From Rhopalosiphum padi (Eukaryota > Arthropoda > Insecta > Hemiptera > Aphididae), in the NCBI RefSeq assembly GCF_020882245.1, contig NC_083600.1, forward strand, positions 15,996,001 to 16,060,000: a stretch of 64,000 nt of DNA, read 5' to 3'. The notes under the pieces are model-generated. The model did no database searches. It was not told the origin of the DNA and saw only the letters and a list, made by a program, of their open reading frames with translations. The position numbers and the translations under genes were made by a program. Of the stretch, positions 1-13,300 are shown piece after piece (the stretch's first letter is position 1; every line of letters starts with the position of its first letter).

Positions 1-472
1 GATGATAAGACTGCATTATTTATATCTACTTGAGAATGTTTAATGGACTTTTTCCTTTTATCTAAAAAATAAGCAAATACCTAATTAATTATTAGAAAAT
101 GTAGTATTTATAAGGAAAGGATATACAAAAACATAGAACATTAAAACTGTTGCATTTATACTAGTTTAAGTAATATGATTTAATAATTTATAAATAAATA
201 TAATATTAATATTTAAAAATGTACATCATAAGTGAAGAAATATCTAGTTCATTATTTACAGATAAATTTCCTAATGTAAATTATTCATGTAGGTAATTTA
301 TAGATATTAAAACATATTATTCACACTAAACAATTAAAAAAATATATTAATATTTACAATACTTTTTACACTAAACAGTGTTTTTTTTTAAACTGTTATG
401 AATATATTAAATTATATAATTTATAATATAATAAATAAATGCCTACCAAGTTTATTATCATTTATAACTTAC

Positions 473-577
473 AGTAAATTTCATCGTCAAATACATCATT
501 AATTGATGTTAAAAATGTCCTTTTTCCATTTTCATTTTGAATGCAAGATGTTGACTCACAGCTTAGTGACAATTTAC
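473..577 (-). CDS. Tentative internal coding exon of an unidentified minus-strand gene
   Basis: On the minus strand, 34 codons stay open between an AG acceptor (579-578) and a perfect GTAAGT donor (72-67 within the 467-472 block). The exon would start with 2 nt of a split codon and end with 1 nt of another. The peptide is mixed in composition and not low-complexity, with a Ser/Cys-rich start and an acidic end (VFDDEIY). I do not recognise a family. If real, the gene continues left of the window and begins somewhere between about 0.6 and 1.4 kb, divergent from Hipk. A chance open stretch of this length is quite possible. Confidence 0.3.
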
Positions 578-1538
578 CTTTATAAATAGTAAAATAAAAA
601 TACAGTAAAATATATAAACAACATTTTAATTATTATTGTTTTAATGTGAAATTTAATCGTATAATAAATTTTACAATGTTGGTTTTTAATACAAATCAGG
701 TAGGTACACTTACTATTACTTGGGCTCATGGTTGAAGTTTAATTTCACAGTAGCAGCACAAAAAAATAAAGTTTTTGAAATGTAAAGTCCAATTTAGTTT
801 CACGAGGTTATTGCAGTTACGACAGTAGTATAACACCGACAAGGAAAAATCAGAAGAAAATTATGCGTTTAAATTCTGAAATCCACATGTTCGTCCGAAA
901 TGAGGATAAACGTAAGAAAACGTTTAACCGTTTACCTACACTAATTATATTATTTGAACGAACTAACAGGTCATAAATTCACAGACGTGTATGTTATAAC
1001 CAACATTTGAAAAGCATTATTATAGAGGATATTAATATAAGTAATAACTAACAAAAATTACAAATTTGAATATTCATCTGGGCAAATAATGATGCAATTC
1101 AAAACAACACTGATACAACTATCAAAGACCGACATTCACACTATAAAGTATAAACTCGGTAGTTAACTCAATAGCCGCTTGCCGCTATCACAGTATCACA
1201 CATTTACACCGGCGGCGGCGGCAATGCGGTATATTGTGATTAAAAGAGAACGAGACAAAAAAATAAAAATAAAACCACAAACGAGTCATGAGGCTCAAAT
1301 GAAAGAGAGAAGAGACGATGCTACAGTGGAATGAGTGCAAAAGAGATGAACGGAGTAAGTGTTGAAAAGGGTTTACCAACTTAACCGACCGGTACGAAAT
1401 ATCAAGTTCCGATTATCATAACAAAATTCAAACGACTGCGTTGCTCGGCATAATTATGCCAAAATGAGCTATAGACAATAGGCATACAATATTAAAGTCT
1501 ATTGTCTTAAAAATCTATTTTGTCATAATAATTCTGGT

Positions 1539-1699
1539 CAGTGGCGGATCCAGGATTTAATTTTGGGGGCATTAGTCCAAAACGTAAATCTTAAATTTTG
1601 CAGTAATTAACAAATACATATATATAAATATGTGTATTTAACTTATGCCAATGGGTGGGGGGGCGAGGCCCTTCGGGCCCCCCCTTAAATCCGCCACTG
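1539..1699. mobile_element. hAT-like MITE, 161 bp
   Basis: The left end reads CAGTGGCGGATCCAGGATTT. The right end, TTAAATCCGCCACTG, is its inverted copy over about 15 bases. The flanking 8-mers ATTCTGGT (1531-1538) and AATTTGGC (1700-1707) agree at 5 of 8 positions, which fits a decayed 8-bp hAT target-site duplication. The interior has a G-run followed by a C-run that can pair as a hairpin. There is no coding capacity. Confidence 0.7.
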
Positions 1700-2100
1700 A
1701 ATTTGGCGCTAAGTATTTGATTCCGGTTTAGCGCCAGACAACTTACAGACTTGAAAACGTCTTGAAGGTCTGTCGTGAACCATGGTCATATTTAGATGAT
1801 AGGCAAATATAATAAATTTTTATATAATATGAAATATTATTACACATTGTGTAACCTGAAACCATATTATTATACTACACATGACTATTTAGCCATGAAA
1901 CTATATAGTATTTTATTTTGATAGTACATGAACAAAGGTTTGGAAATTATATGCTATAATAGTACTATAGTAGTAAGCATGATATAATATAAATATAATA
2001 ATAAATGATAACTACAGCCCTTTTGGGAAATTTAAAATTATTGTACGGAACAGGCACTGCAGTGCCCCGTATTACGTTCTTTTGTCACCGCAATCCGCTT

Positions 2101-2661
2101 CTGAGATTTATGTTTTACGTAGCAGAGTAGCAACTAGCAGACACAGTTTCGTTTTTGACCCGGACTCGTGTTGACGTGCTGTGGTGTTGTTTTGTGGATG
2201 CAAACACCACCACCACCACTACCACTACGATTTGTACGTGGAACTCGATTGATGACCGCAGCAGCAACCCTTTTTTGATTCACAGTCCTGCGCGGCTAGT
2301 CATTCGGTGGTTGATCGACGCAGTGTGTCTCCGAGACGCTTGCTCAGGCTATCTCAGTGTGCTAGTGATATTTTAGAGGTGTCGATCTCGTCCTTCGCAC
2401 TGAAGAGTAACGAAATATCTCCCGGGGTAGTCTACAGGAGAAGCTGGTCGTCAGTCGTCTGCGTGGACGAAACCGTGTGACGGTTTGCGCGGGGTGCTCT
2501 GTACGGATGGTGTCTGAAAACGACGAAGTGTCGTGCAATATGGCTGTGTGAAAAATGGTTTGAACGACGACCACAGACAGCGGATTCGGTCGTTTAGTGA
2601 CGTGGGGGAAGAAAATAATGAAAATTTGTTCTGGCCCGGCATATATCAAACACCGTTCCAG
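2101..2661 (+). other. Hipk: 5' untranslated exon of Hipk (left end approximate)
   Basis: The exon ends at 2661 in a strong donor (TTCCAG|GTAAGT). The frame entering the first Hipk coding exon is open back to 2533, but its first possible start there is GTG and it has no ATG, so translation should begin in the next exon at 7309. A short upstream ORF (ATG at 2540, four codons) lies in this exon. The 5' boundary is a guess from composition. Confidence 0.6.
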
Positions 2662-3070
2662 GTAAGTCATCCGCCGTTTTCTCGATCTAGATGTGCGAAA
2701 TATTGTGTTGATATACTTACCCACATTATAATTATCATTATTATTGTTTTCACCCTTCCCCCGCCGTCAGCCCATTTACCTCCCGCTACCGACTGTTCGG
2801 TCCGACTATGACACGCGGTGACGGTGGCGTGTTATGGTGCACTGCCCACCGCCACTGCTTCCTCGTCGTTTGGTGGTAGGCGACGATATAATGGTACTAA
2901 ACAGTAATAGTAGGAGTAATAGTAGTAGCAGCAGCGGTTGTAGTAGTAACTAGTAACTAGTATTACAACTATAGCGAATAATGTCGGTGTGCTAGTGTGA
3001 ACGTTGTTGATCGTCAGAATGAAATAAATGTGTTTACCGAAGAGTGAAAAAATAACAGAACGAGGTCAAT

Positions 3071-3140
3071 ATGGAAAGGCTATCGTCGACGTGTTACCTA
3101 GCCGTTGTGTTTTATTTCAGTTTTATCTCATTGCTGTCTG
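3071..3140 (+). CDS. Candidate first exon encoding a signal peptide, partner exons unknown
   Basis: An ATG at 3071 opens 23 codons plus one base before a good donor (G|GTATGT at 3141). The peptide has a short polar start (MERLSS) and then about 17 hydrophobic residues, as in a secretory signal peptide. It cannot join the Hipk coding exon in frame, because phase 1 plus AGTGAC gives an immediate TGA. I found no convincing downstream exon in the next 4 kb. It may be an unannotated secreted protein, an alternative non-coding first exon, or chance. Confidence 0.25.
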
Positions 3141-3720
3141 GTATGTTTGATCTAATATTTTCCGTTTTTCCTTGCTACCAACTATCCTTTTGTTTGTCCA
3201 CGTTGTGACGTGAACAGACGTGAGGCGAGCTGATGACGCGCGTCATAATCCGAGCAAGTGTTGAACCACTTGGCACCTGCTACGGTCCTTCTACTCGGCA
3301 ACAATATTCGATTAAAAACCGTATTGATTGTTATTATTTTCGATGTACTCTTTTGACGTCAGTTATAATATTTATCTTTAATTTATTTTTGATCAGATGA
3401 TTATAATCTGTGGCGTAATTTGGTCATGTTTGTTGTAGTGGGGTTAGGTGATGACATTCTTGTAAATTTTACATGTTATCCCTCAAAAATTTATTTTGTA
3501 TGTATTGTGAACCTCTCAATACAACAATTTATTATGATTTGTATAATATAAATAGATACGTAATATATATGCACACATGGAAACTAATAATTATATATTA
3601 TACTACATTTCTGATGAGTATTGTTGTTTCTCTGTTTAGCATTTTATTTTGGTACCTTATTAAAATATAATATATTTGTGCAATATTGTTTATTCCAAAG
3701 AAATATAATCATTTGTATGG

Positions 3721-3990
3721 CTAGTAGTGGTGGGTATATCCAGAATTCAAAAATTCGGATTTCGCGGATTATTCAACTCAATTTTGCTGATCAATGACTC
3801 TTTTTTATATTCTAATAAATTTAATTCTATAACATATTTTTGAATATAGGTGTACTATATTTATTTATTTTACCATACATTATAAATAATTGTAAGTCGC
3901 ATAAAAACCAAATCCATAAATCTGGATAAGAATTTGAATCAAATCTGGAATTGGAAATCTGGATATTCGGATAATTTAGATATTTAAGTT
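3721..3990. repeat. Degenerate transposon-like fragment with iterated AATCTGGATA-type units
   Basis: The stretch begins with a TAGTGGTGGGTAT-like sequence and contains several imperfect copies of TCCAGAATTC, AATCTGGATA and GGATATTCGGATAA. No matching right terminus was found, so the boundaries are approximate. Confidence 0.3.
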
Positions 3991-6900
3991 GTAAATAAAA
4001 TAATAAAACCATTTATTAATATTCATAAACTTTTTTTTTACAAAAATATAATACTAATCTACGCTCTACAGTTATTAAAAAAAAAAAAAATCATTTGAGG
4101 AAATATAATTTTACCGAGGCCCATTATTTAATATTTGCCGTCCCTGGTAGCCCCAAAGAAAGTCCAGGGACAGCATATGCTGCCCCTGTGCGCATGCCTC
4201 TGCTAATATTATATTATTTGAGCAATCATATGTAGTATCTTTAATCCATGCTTTAATGGCTTTAAAATTTATTTAAAATCCACTTTTTTTATTGAGAGTG
4301 AATGGTTTTGTTTATCAGTAATAAAATAAGTATCTATAAAGACATTTTGTCTTCTACTACCTATTTATCGTCTTTGTAAACTTATTAAGAAATTTTATTT
4401 CTATGTTTAGTCAGTTAGTGCTTTTCATTAATAATGTTGTAATTGTAATTTATTGAATTTTAATGTTTTTGTAAAGCCATAGGATTTTGCTGAACATTGC
4501 TTTTAAAACTACCAATATAAAACATTGTTAATGTAGTGACATTAAGTGGTTAAACAGATACAATATTATACATTTTATATTTCTGACTTATAATCTGAAC
4601 AGTTAGATTGTCTTTATTACTGCCTACTTACTATAAGTCTTGCTTTAAGTGCTGTTTATAATCGCTCAGTAACTTTACTGTTGATCTGGGTACCTATTGT
4701 TTGATAATCAATAGTTTGAACTATCTTAAATGGTTTTATTTGATAAGTACAAAACATTATATTTAAATATTTTCATAGGTATTTTTTATAAATTAATTTA
4801 ATTAAAAAAATGTGAATATTTCCACTTAAAGAAACTTATAATATGCTGATATCAGTATAAATATAAAATGTTCCAGATTAATTTGAAAATAGTTAACTAG
4901 ATTTCAGTATGTACCTACATTGAAATACAATTTTATAATACTTATCATCTTTCTTATATTTTAATGAATAAAATAAATACTATAAATACACACTTACTTT
5001 CTAGTTGCATTTTATTTTCAGTTAGTACCTACATAAATTAGCTTAAACATATAGTACTTTCAATTTTTTTAATATATTTGTTGCTTTAGTAAACAGACTT
5101 GTATACCACTGAATTTCAATAGACTTACTATATCAGTTTTTTGGTATGGCATAAAGAGATCACTGATCAGGCATTAAATTTATTTATTCTTATTTTGTAA
5201 ATTTTAAATATATCAAGGTAAGATAAGTAGCTAAGTAGCTACAAGATAAAAAAGTAATGTAAATGTAATAATGCGATGTAAAAATAAACATATAGTTCTA
5301 AATTGTAGTTAAAAAAAAAGCTAATACCGAGAGCCTACAAAACTTGTATTTTGGGCTGTAGTTTTCTTCATAATTCATGAAAATTTAAAAATGTTTTTAG
5401 TTTTCTGCAAATATATTATGTATGATGTATCTAATAAGTCTATTACATATTTACATTATGTCCCTTGCAAAAAATAGCATACCAGGGATTCTGAGCTTTT
5501 CGTGTACAACAAATTATCAGCTTCCCCCTAATTAAAATTTTGATTTCACTACTGATAAGTTTAGTTACCAATTAATCAATATCTGTGTTACTATATTTTT
5601 CATTGTATTTGGAAGACTGAAGAAATGTTCTTTAATATATATGAATATATAATATGCATGTTATACAGAAGTGCACTTATTTATGAAAATTTTTTAATTT
5701 TTAACATCCTCCCATGATATCTACTGTAATAGGTGACAGTGAGGAACACAAACATAATACAATTGTGAGGGGTAATAATATATTGGGTGGGGGCCATGGT
5801 GTCCTCATTACCACTATGGTGCTGTTTCCGCATTGAGCAGTGAGTGTGCCATGTTTCTGTACGCATACCTTCATAACTAAGTACTGAAATAAGTATTTAA
5901 AAATATATTAACCTCATTAGTTGAAATCTAAAACTTTCTGATTTCTACCAAAAATACTTTTTGTGTTATAGAGAATAAAGTAAAAAATCGAGAAAAATGA
6001 TGTTGACATTTATTTTTTGAAGTTTTTATTATACATAATTTGTTTCTAATAACATTATATTATTATCATATATTATCTTTTTATTCAATTTAAAATATGA
6101 TTCTCAGAAAATGACATAAATAGTGTTAAGTTAATAACTTTAATGCTATGATATTCATTAATTAAAAGTTTTCTGATTTTTAAAGTATTTAATTTCTATT
6201 TATTCTTTTTATTTGAATAAATAATGCTTTATAAAAATAAAATATTTAACTGATTTTCATACTTACATGCATCTACACTATTGTTTTAAATAAATCAGGA
6301 TTTAAACTGTAAATTATTGACTATTAATTTGTCTTAAGTAGTATCTGAATAATAACCTAGCTCCAATTGTCATAATTTTTATAAAAGAACCTTGTAAACA
6401 ATTTGCAATTTCTGTATCTCTATAAACTGTTTATATCAAACAATTTATTTATTATTTTTTTCTACATAATTATGCATCTATATGTGTGTAAAAATTATAA
6501 ATTAAATTACGATTAAATAGGTATTAAGTCTTAACTAGTAAGGAAGTTTTCGGTTTTTGTAGAAGTAGATAGGTATCAAGTTACTTATTTTTCTATACAT
6601 AAGTATTCACTTAATATAGTATGAGTAGGTAGGTTCTACTTATATTTATGGTAACCCATGTTAGGTAATAGTTTATGTATTATGTAATAAATTATGATGT
6701 TTACTTTTGTTGCGATAAAAATGATGTGTACCTAATAATTATACTGTTCAAATTAAATGTTTGTGGTTAAAATTAAATTAATAAACAATAATAAGATATA
6801 AGAAAACATTTATGGAACCTACCATGTTATATAAAAAAATATTTGTCTAAACCTTAGTTAAATGTTTTTTCATTTCCCATAAAATCAGATACATAATTTT

Positions 6901-7308
6901 TTTTTATTACTATTATTATTTGACAATAAAATGCTTCTATCTTAGGCTATCTACATCTATAGATAAATAATAGTTTAAATTTTCTGATTTTCATTGAATA
7001 AAATTTTCTATTTGTAATAGAACAAATTACAAGAATAACTTATGCATATATTTGATATAAAGTTACTTTTTAGTTCAAATCTAACTTTCAATAGTATTGG
7101 TATTATTTGATACTTACAAAAGAGGGGTTTACACTAGCTTAGTAAATGTTGTTCCCTACAATTTTGGATCCTGATATAAATACATATACTAATATATTAT
7201 TACAACATAATATAGTGAATAATGGTTATAAAGAGTACTTATATGTATATATACATATACTAATAAATGAAACATGATTACTTATTACATTTTTTTTTAC
7301 AGAGTGAC

Positions 7309-10300
7309 ATGTACAGCAGTCAATCACAAAGTTTGTGTTCAGAACGGTTGGTGGCTGATGAAAGTGTCGCACTTGTCACGCATCACAAAAAACGCAAGCT
7401 GGACCAACTACATAACGCCGCTTGCGGCCCTGAAAACTACCATCATAATAAATACAAATTGAGTTCGCTTCACCATCATTACGAACCAATTGTTGAGTTG
7501 GTGCCATATGAACCTATTAAGTATCGCAAACATCATGGTACATCTATTGCACCATCTAACATTAAGACCAGTCCATCATCTGCACATAATCAGAATTTCA
7601 TACGAGCATCAACCATCAAATTATTAGACACATACCAACGCTGTGGACAAAAGGTAAAAATAATCTTAAAGAACTCCAATTCTTATTGATTTTAAAGCAT
7701 TAAAATTCAAAAATATTTTTCATTTCTTCCACCTTCATAGTTCATTTATTGCTTTTCTTTTTATTATTAGCTAGATATTACTAATAATGTAGATATTTTA
7801 TTTTAACTGAGTAAAATTCAGTATGATATATTGGTTACTTATTATTAATGTTTTTTTATTTAATTTTAAACTTATAATAATTGCTTTATTTTACTAATAT
7901 TCATTCTTAAGGCTTCTATCTGGATTTTTATTGTGTAATACCTATCTAATTGATTCTAACATTGTAATACATTTATAATATTAATTAGTGTTATTTTAAA
8001 AATAAAAGATGAATAAATTGTTTAGCGGAAGTCGTGTGAAGGCGGTGTTACAAATGGTGTTGAGTCAAGTTTTGGAGTTGGAGGAGCAAATACTGCATCA
8101 ACGGCTACTACCACTACCACTACCACAACGGGGCAACAAGGGAAACAGGGCGCTGATGGTGATTATCAGTTGGTCCAGCACGAAGTATTGTACTCAATGA
8201 CGAATCAGTATGAAGTTCTAGAGTTTTTAGGTCGAGGAACTTTTGGTCAGGTAAACCCAAAATTAAATCAATAGATGTGTTGTTTCAAAACATTAAATAT
8301 ATTTTATTTTAGGTTGTAAAATGCTGGAAAAAAGGAACAAATGAAATTGTTGCAATTAAAATATTAAAGAACCATCCATCATATGCTAGGCAAGGTCAGA
8401 TTGAAGTGAGTAATTTACATTCTATAGATGTATGTAAATATAACAACAATTTAAAATTAATTTTTTTCCAAGGTATATTTGTTTTATTGTGTAATTAAAA
8501 TATACAGGGTAATTTTTTTATTAAACAATATGAATGTTAAAAATATTGATATTTTGAAAAAAAATATATTATAATTTGTAATATTTTTTATCATATTTTT
8601 TTAAGTTTTTTTACTTTTTTGAACAACAACATACATATTTAATTTCATATTCTGCAGCAAAATATTTTTTGGAGTATTTCATTTCATAAAAATTTAAATT
8701 TGGACTACTCGTCTGTGAGTTATAAGTATTTAAAGTTAAGTTGAATGGATTGGTGAGGTACGGGGATACCCTACTAAATGTTGGTCTACTACTCTGTTAT
8801 ATTTAGGTAAATATAAATTGAAATTCTATTAATATTTATTTTTTAGGTAAGCATTCTGTCAAGATTAAGCCAAGAAAATGCAGACGAATACAACTTTGTT
8901 CGTGCTTATGAATGTTTTCAACACAAAAATCATACTTGTTTGGTGTTTGAAATGTTGGAGCAAAATTTATATGATTTCCTGAAACAAAACAAATTTAGTC
9001 CACTACCTTTAAAATTTATTCGACCAATATTACAACAAGTATTGACTGCTTTGTTAAAATTAAAGGTAATTTTTTAATTTATTTTTTATTTTTGGCTAAT
9101 TTTTATTACTTGTTAATTTGAGGGTTTCCGTTTTTTCGCCAAAAGTAACCTTTGCCTATTATTATCATTACCTTATTTTTTTAAGCTAATATTCTGACTA
9201 AAAAGAATTAACTACTTATTTTAAATATTTATTGATGATCTTTGAACTTACATTGATCATAAACTATTATTTACATCTTACCTTACTATTATTACTCCCA
9301 TACCTAGTGTATTTCCCAATGTATATTCTATTATACAAATAGATGGATATATTTATATTTGATACACAGCATATTAAAGTATTAGTTATGTAAAGTAAGA
9401 TATGTATGCATTATGGTTGTGTAACAGTTAATAGAATTGGAGTTTAAAAATAATTGTTTACGTTTATTATGAATGGACAAATAGTAAGTATCATTGGTTT
9501 TGTATCGGAAAATACATTAAATTATAAAATAAAAAGTAGGTATAAACAGTATACAATATAAATGTTAATGATAACAAACATCTCAAGTTAAGTCAAGAGG
9601 TTCCCAACCTTTTTTGACTCACGGCACCCTTAGTCATTTTCTAAAAATCCAGAGGCACCCTATACCCTATAGACTAAAAGTATATTTCAAATTATTTTGC
9701 GGCACCCTGGTTGGGAATCTCTGAGTTCAGTATTAAAATTATACAAAGCACAAATATTCAAACATCATATCTTAAGACATTTAATAATTACAATAAGAAA
9801 AATAGATTTTTTGTCAAACTCAGCTAGTTTAGTACCCACAAATGTATTTTTGAATGTATTAATTTCTTATTTGTCTTCAACTAATTAATTTTGGTTCTTT
9901 ATTAACTGGTTCCATCCACAATAAAACGATAACAATAATAATAATAATAATTTGGAATACAAATGTAACTGATAAAAGGGATTCTAAAGAAATAGCTTTA
10001 GTAATTTTTAATTTTTTGGCAATAATCAGAATATAAACTTTGATAAAAAAAACTGTAATGGGAAATGATTATTTTGGTGGAAAAAAGTTCTACCCGTTAA
10101 TTTTGGATTTTACATTAATTTATAATTTATCATTCAATATTATTTCTAGTTAAGATTTAAATATTATTCTAAATATTATACGTCCCACAGGATTTAGGTC
10201 TTATTCATGCAGATTTGAAACCAGAAAATATAATGTTAGTTGATCCTATCCGTCAACCTTACAGAGTTAAAGTTATTGACTTTGGTAGTGCATCTCATAA

Positions 10301-13300
10301 AAGTAAAGCTGTATGTAATACTTATTTGCAAAGCCGATACTATAGAGCTCCTGAGATCATACTTGGTAAATATATTGATAATTATTTTATATTTAATAAA
10401 ATGTAGAATATACTTTTTGTGATGTTAATTACAATATACGTTAATGGTGTTTATAAATAAAAAATAGGTTTACCATTTTGTGAGGCAATCGACATGTGGA
10501 GTTTAGGTTGTGTAGTAGCAGAACTATTTTTGGGTTGGCCATTGTACCCAGGGTCGTCAGAATATGATCAAATACGTTACATATGTCAAACACAAAATTT
10601 ACCAAATTTAGACATGTTAACAAATGCTTCAAAAACCTCCAAGTTTTTTTATAGGGATGTTACTTATCAAAATAATTGGAGACTAAAGGTAAATTAACTC
10701 ATTACATTAATTTTTGAATTTATTTAAATTATATTCAAGTAATTATAAAACTTTTTAATAGATAATGGAAGAACATGAAGCCGAAACTGGAATTAAATCT
10801 AAAGAAGCAAGAAAATACATATTTAATTGTTTAGATGATATTGGACAAGTTAATGTGCCAACTGATTTAGAGGGTGGTGAGCTTTTAGCTGAAAAGGCAG
10901 ATAGGCGAGAATTTATTGATCTTCTTAAAAGAATGTTATCTATGGACCCGGTAATTATGAAAAGTATAATATAATTAATGTAATTATGCATATAATGTAT
11001 TTAACTATGCATTTTAAAAATATTTTATTAAATTTGTTATTTTTTACAGGCTAATAGAATACATCCTAATACTGCACTTCTACACCCGTTTGTTACGTTA
11101 GCACATCTCGTTGATTTTGCTCGGTGTGATAATGTGAAAGCAAGTGTACAAATGATGGAAGTTTGTCGACGAGCCTTACCTGATCATCATTCAAGTTCTG
11201 GACAAGCTGTACTGGTGCCAGCAACTAATGCCAATGTCACCCTTGCTTTTAATAATCAAGTATTATAAACATATATTTTTAATTAATTTTATTTATAACC
11301 ATAAAATAAATTATTCACATTGATTTAATTTATGTTTTGTAGTATCAGTTATATAACAGTCGATCAATGGCCCGCCAATATAGTGGTAGTTCAAATCAAC
11401 ATCAAGCGCATCTATCAATACTTTGTTCTGCTGGTCCTGGAGCTTATCAAACTGGAACTTCACCGCCAAAACATGTAGCTGTTATGCCACCTCCACCCCA
11501 TCCATCACAATTACAAATACAACATTCAACTAGTTTGATTACACAACAAGTAATTATTATTTTTGAACTGTCATATTATAATTTACAATAAGTAATAACA
11601 AAAACAATTCATAATTAGTACTTAATAAAAAGTAAGGAAAATATATGTTTCTTTTTTTATTTTTAAAAATAATAAGAATTCTTGTCAAGTCTGGGATCAT
11701 CCACACTAATATTTGTTTTTAGCTTAAACATTATTTAAAAATATCTGTTGCCTATAACAATATGAATCCAACAATCTAGAAGTATAAGTTGTAGACTGAG
11801 CTGGTCATTACTCATAAGTAATAATATACATTCCATTAAAAAAAAAATTAAGATTTATACAACTAATGTTCAGTATCCTATGTTATTGTTATCAATTTAT
11901 TATTTTATTAATATTTTCTTCTTTTATCACTGGAAATAGTTGATTTTTATACAAAATTGTTATTTACTTGTTTAATTTATTATATGTATGGCAACTGTTG
12001 CTACCTAATGCCTGATCAGATATTTTTTTCATTATACAAGTGTTTCTTTGGTATTTAGTATTTCAAATTTACCATACTTTGATAATTTTTATGAAGATTA
12101 TTAACTGATTATTCAGTAAATCATTTATCATATATGTAAAATATAAAAATGAAAATATTTGTTTTTAAATACTTATTATAATATAGCCTGGCGGTGGTCA
12201 ACAGCAATATGTGCCTGTATCTATGGTTGATGGAAGTCGTCAAATGATTGCTACTTGGCCAGCTCCTCCTGGACCTCATCATCGTCAAATGACTATTGTT
12301 CCACCACCTGGAGCAGGAGCAGCTTCAGCAGCATGGCATTCTGCATCTGCTGCTGCAGCTGCAGCTGATTGGGCTGTTCCTAGGCCTCTGATTGTTGACT
12401 CAGCTACTGCAATATTACAAGTACTATTCTTTATTTAATATTTATGTCATAATAAGCAATTATTTTATTAATACACAATTTATTATAGGATCAACGACAA
12501 GTAGCATTTACAACAGCTGATGTTTATGATGGTCTTTTGGAAAGCCCCACAATGGTTGGTACAATTTGGGGAAGTTCTAATAATAATGGAAAATCACGTT
12601 CTACAAAACACATGGCTCCACCTCAGTCTCATCATCACCATTCAAATTATCAGCAAGCACCGCCTGCACATCACCACCACCATCATCATAGGCAAGACAA
12701 AAAAGATACTGTTATAAACACTACAAATCAACTCAGCCCAGTAAAAAAACGGGTTAAAGAAGGAACTCCTCCTCAAGGTTTGATTCACTTTTCATTTATA
12801 TGTTTTTCAATTTGATATGTATATTTTACAATTATTTACAGAATATGATGGAAGAATTAATAGAGGAAGCTTATTATCTACCTCAGACAATGTTCCAAAT
12901 TGGCATCAACCTTCTCCTTCTTATAAACAACTGGTTATTAATTTATTATTTAAATTAACTTTAAAAATTTTAATATAATTATGTATTATAATAACACTAT
13001 GTATATTTATTTTATAGATTAACAATAGACAACATACTATAACTATTCATGACACACCATCTCCTGCTGTTTCGGTCATTACAATATCAGATAGTGAAGA
13101 TGAAGCTTCAACTAAAGGGTATATACTATATTGTGAATTACTTTTTATAAAATGATTTGATTAAACATTTTTGTATTTTTTTTTTTAGAGTTCAATTGAA
13201 TATCAAAACTAATCGTAACAACCGCAAAAATGTAATTTCATGTGTAACAGTTGGTGAGAGTGACAATGAAGAACTATTACCATCTAAACCTTTGACTTAC

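Larger units (their letters stand above)
1..2100. other. AT-rich left flank upstream of Hipk
   Basis: Mostly AT-rich sequence with no convincing long reading frame. It holds a tentative minus-strand exon (473-577), a short hAT-like MITE (1539-1699), and a GC-richer patch around 1140-1230 with a run of CGG triplets. The patch could be part of a minus-strand promoter, but nothing else supports that. The 63-codon minus frame at 1188-1379 is low-complexity and looks like chance. Confidence 0.6.
2050..3260 (+). promoter_or_regulatory. Hipk: CpG-rich promoter and 5' region of Hipk
   Basis: Base composition changes here from about 80% AT to a mixed, CpG-rich block containing the Hipk 5' untranslated exon. 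I see no clear TATA box and cannot place the start site. In aphids unmethylated CpG-rich blocks commonly mark promoters (general knowledge). The block also holds the signal-peptide-like reading frame at 3071-3140. Confidence 0.5.
2662..7302 (+). other. Hipk: Hipk intron 1, 4.6 kb
   Basis: AT-rich after about 3.3 kb. I see no recognisable gene inside apart from the short signal-peptide-like frame at 3071-3140 and a degenerate repeat patch near 3.7-4.2 kb. The acceptor is a clean T-run followed by ACAG at 7301-7302. Confidence 0.75.

Noticed and set aside
1188..1379. 63-codon minus-strand frame
   Set aside because: Phe/Ser-rich from AAA/GAGA-type sequence with no domain. Treated as chance.
2533..2661. 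Possible N-terminal extension of Hipk encoded in exon 1
   Set aside because: The frame is open into exon 2 but begins only with GTG; no in-frame ATG exists, and the N-terminus from 7309 already fits vertebrate HIPKs.
4139..4200. GTCCCTGG...CCAGGGAC inverted pair
   Set aside because: A short inverted repeat in a GC-richer scrap. No target duplication or matching ends, so not called as an element.
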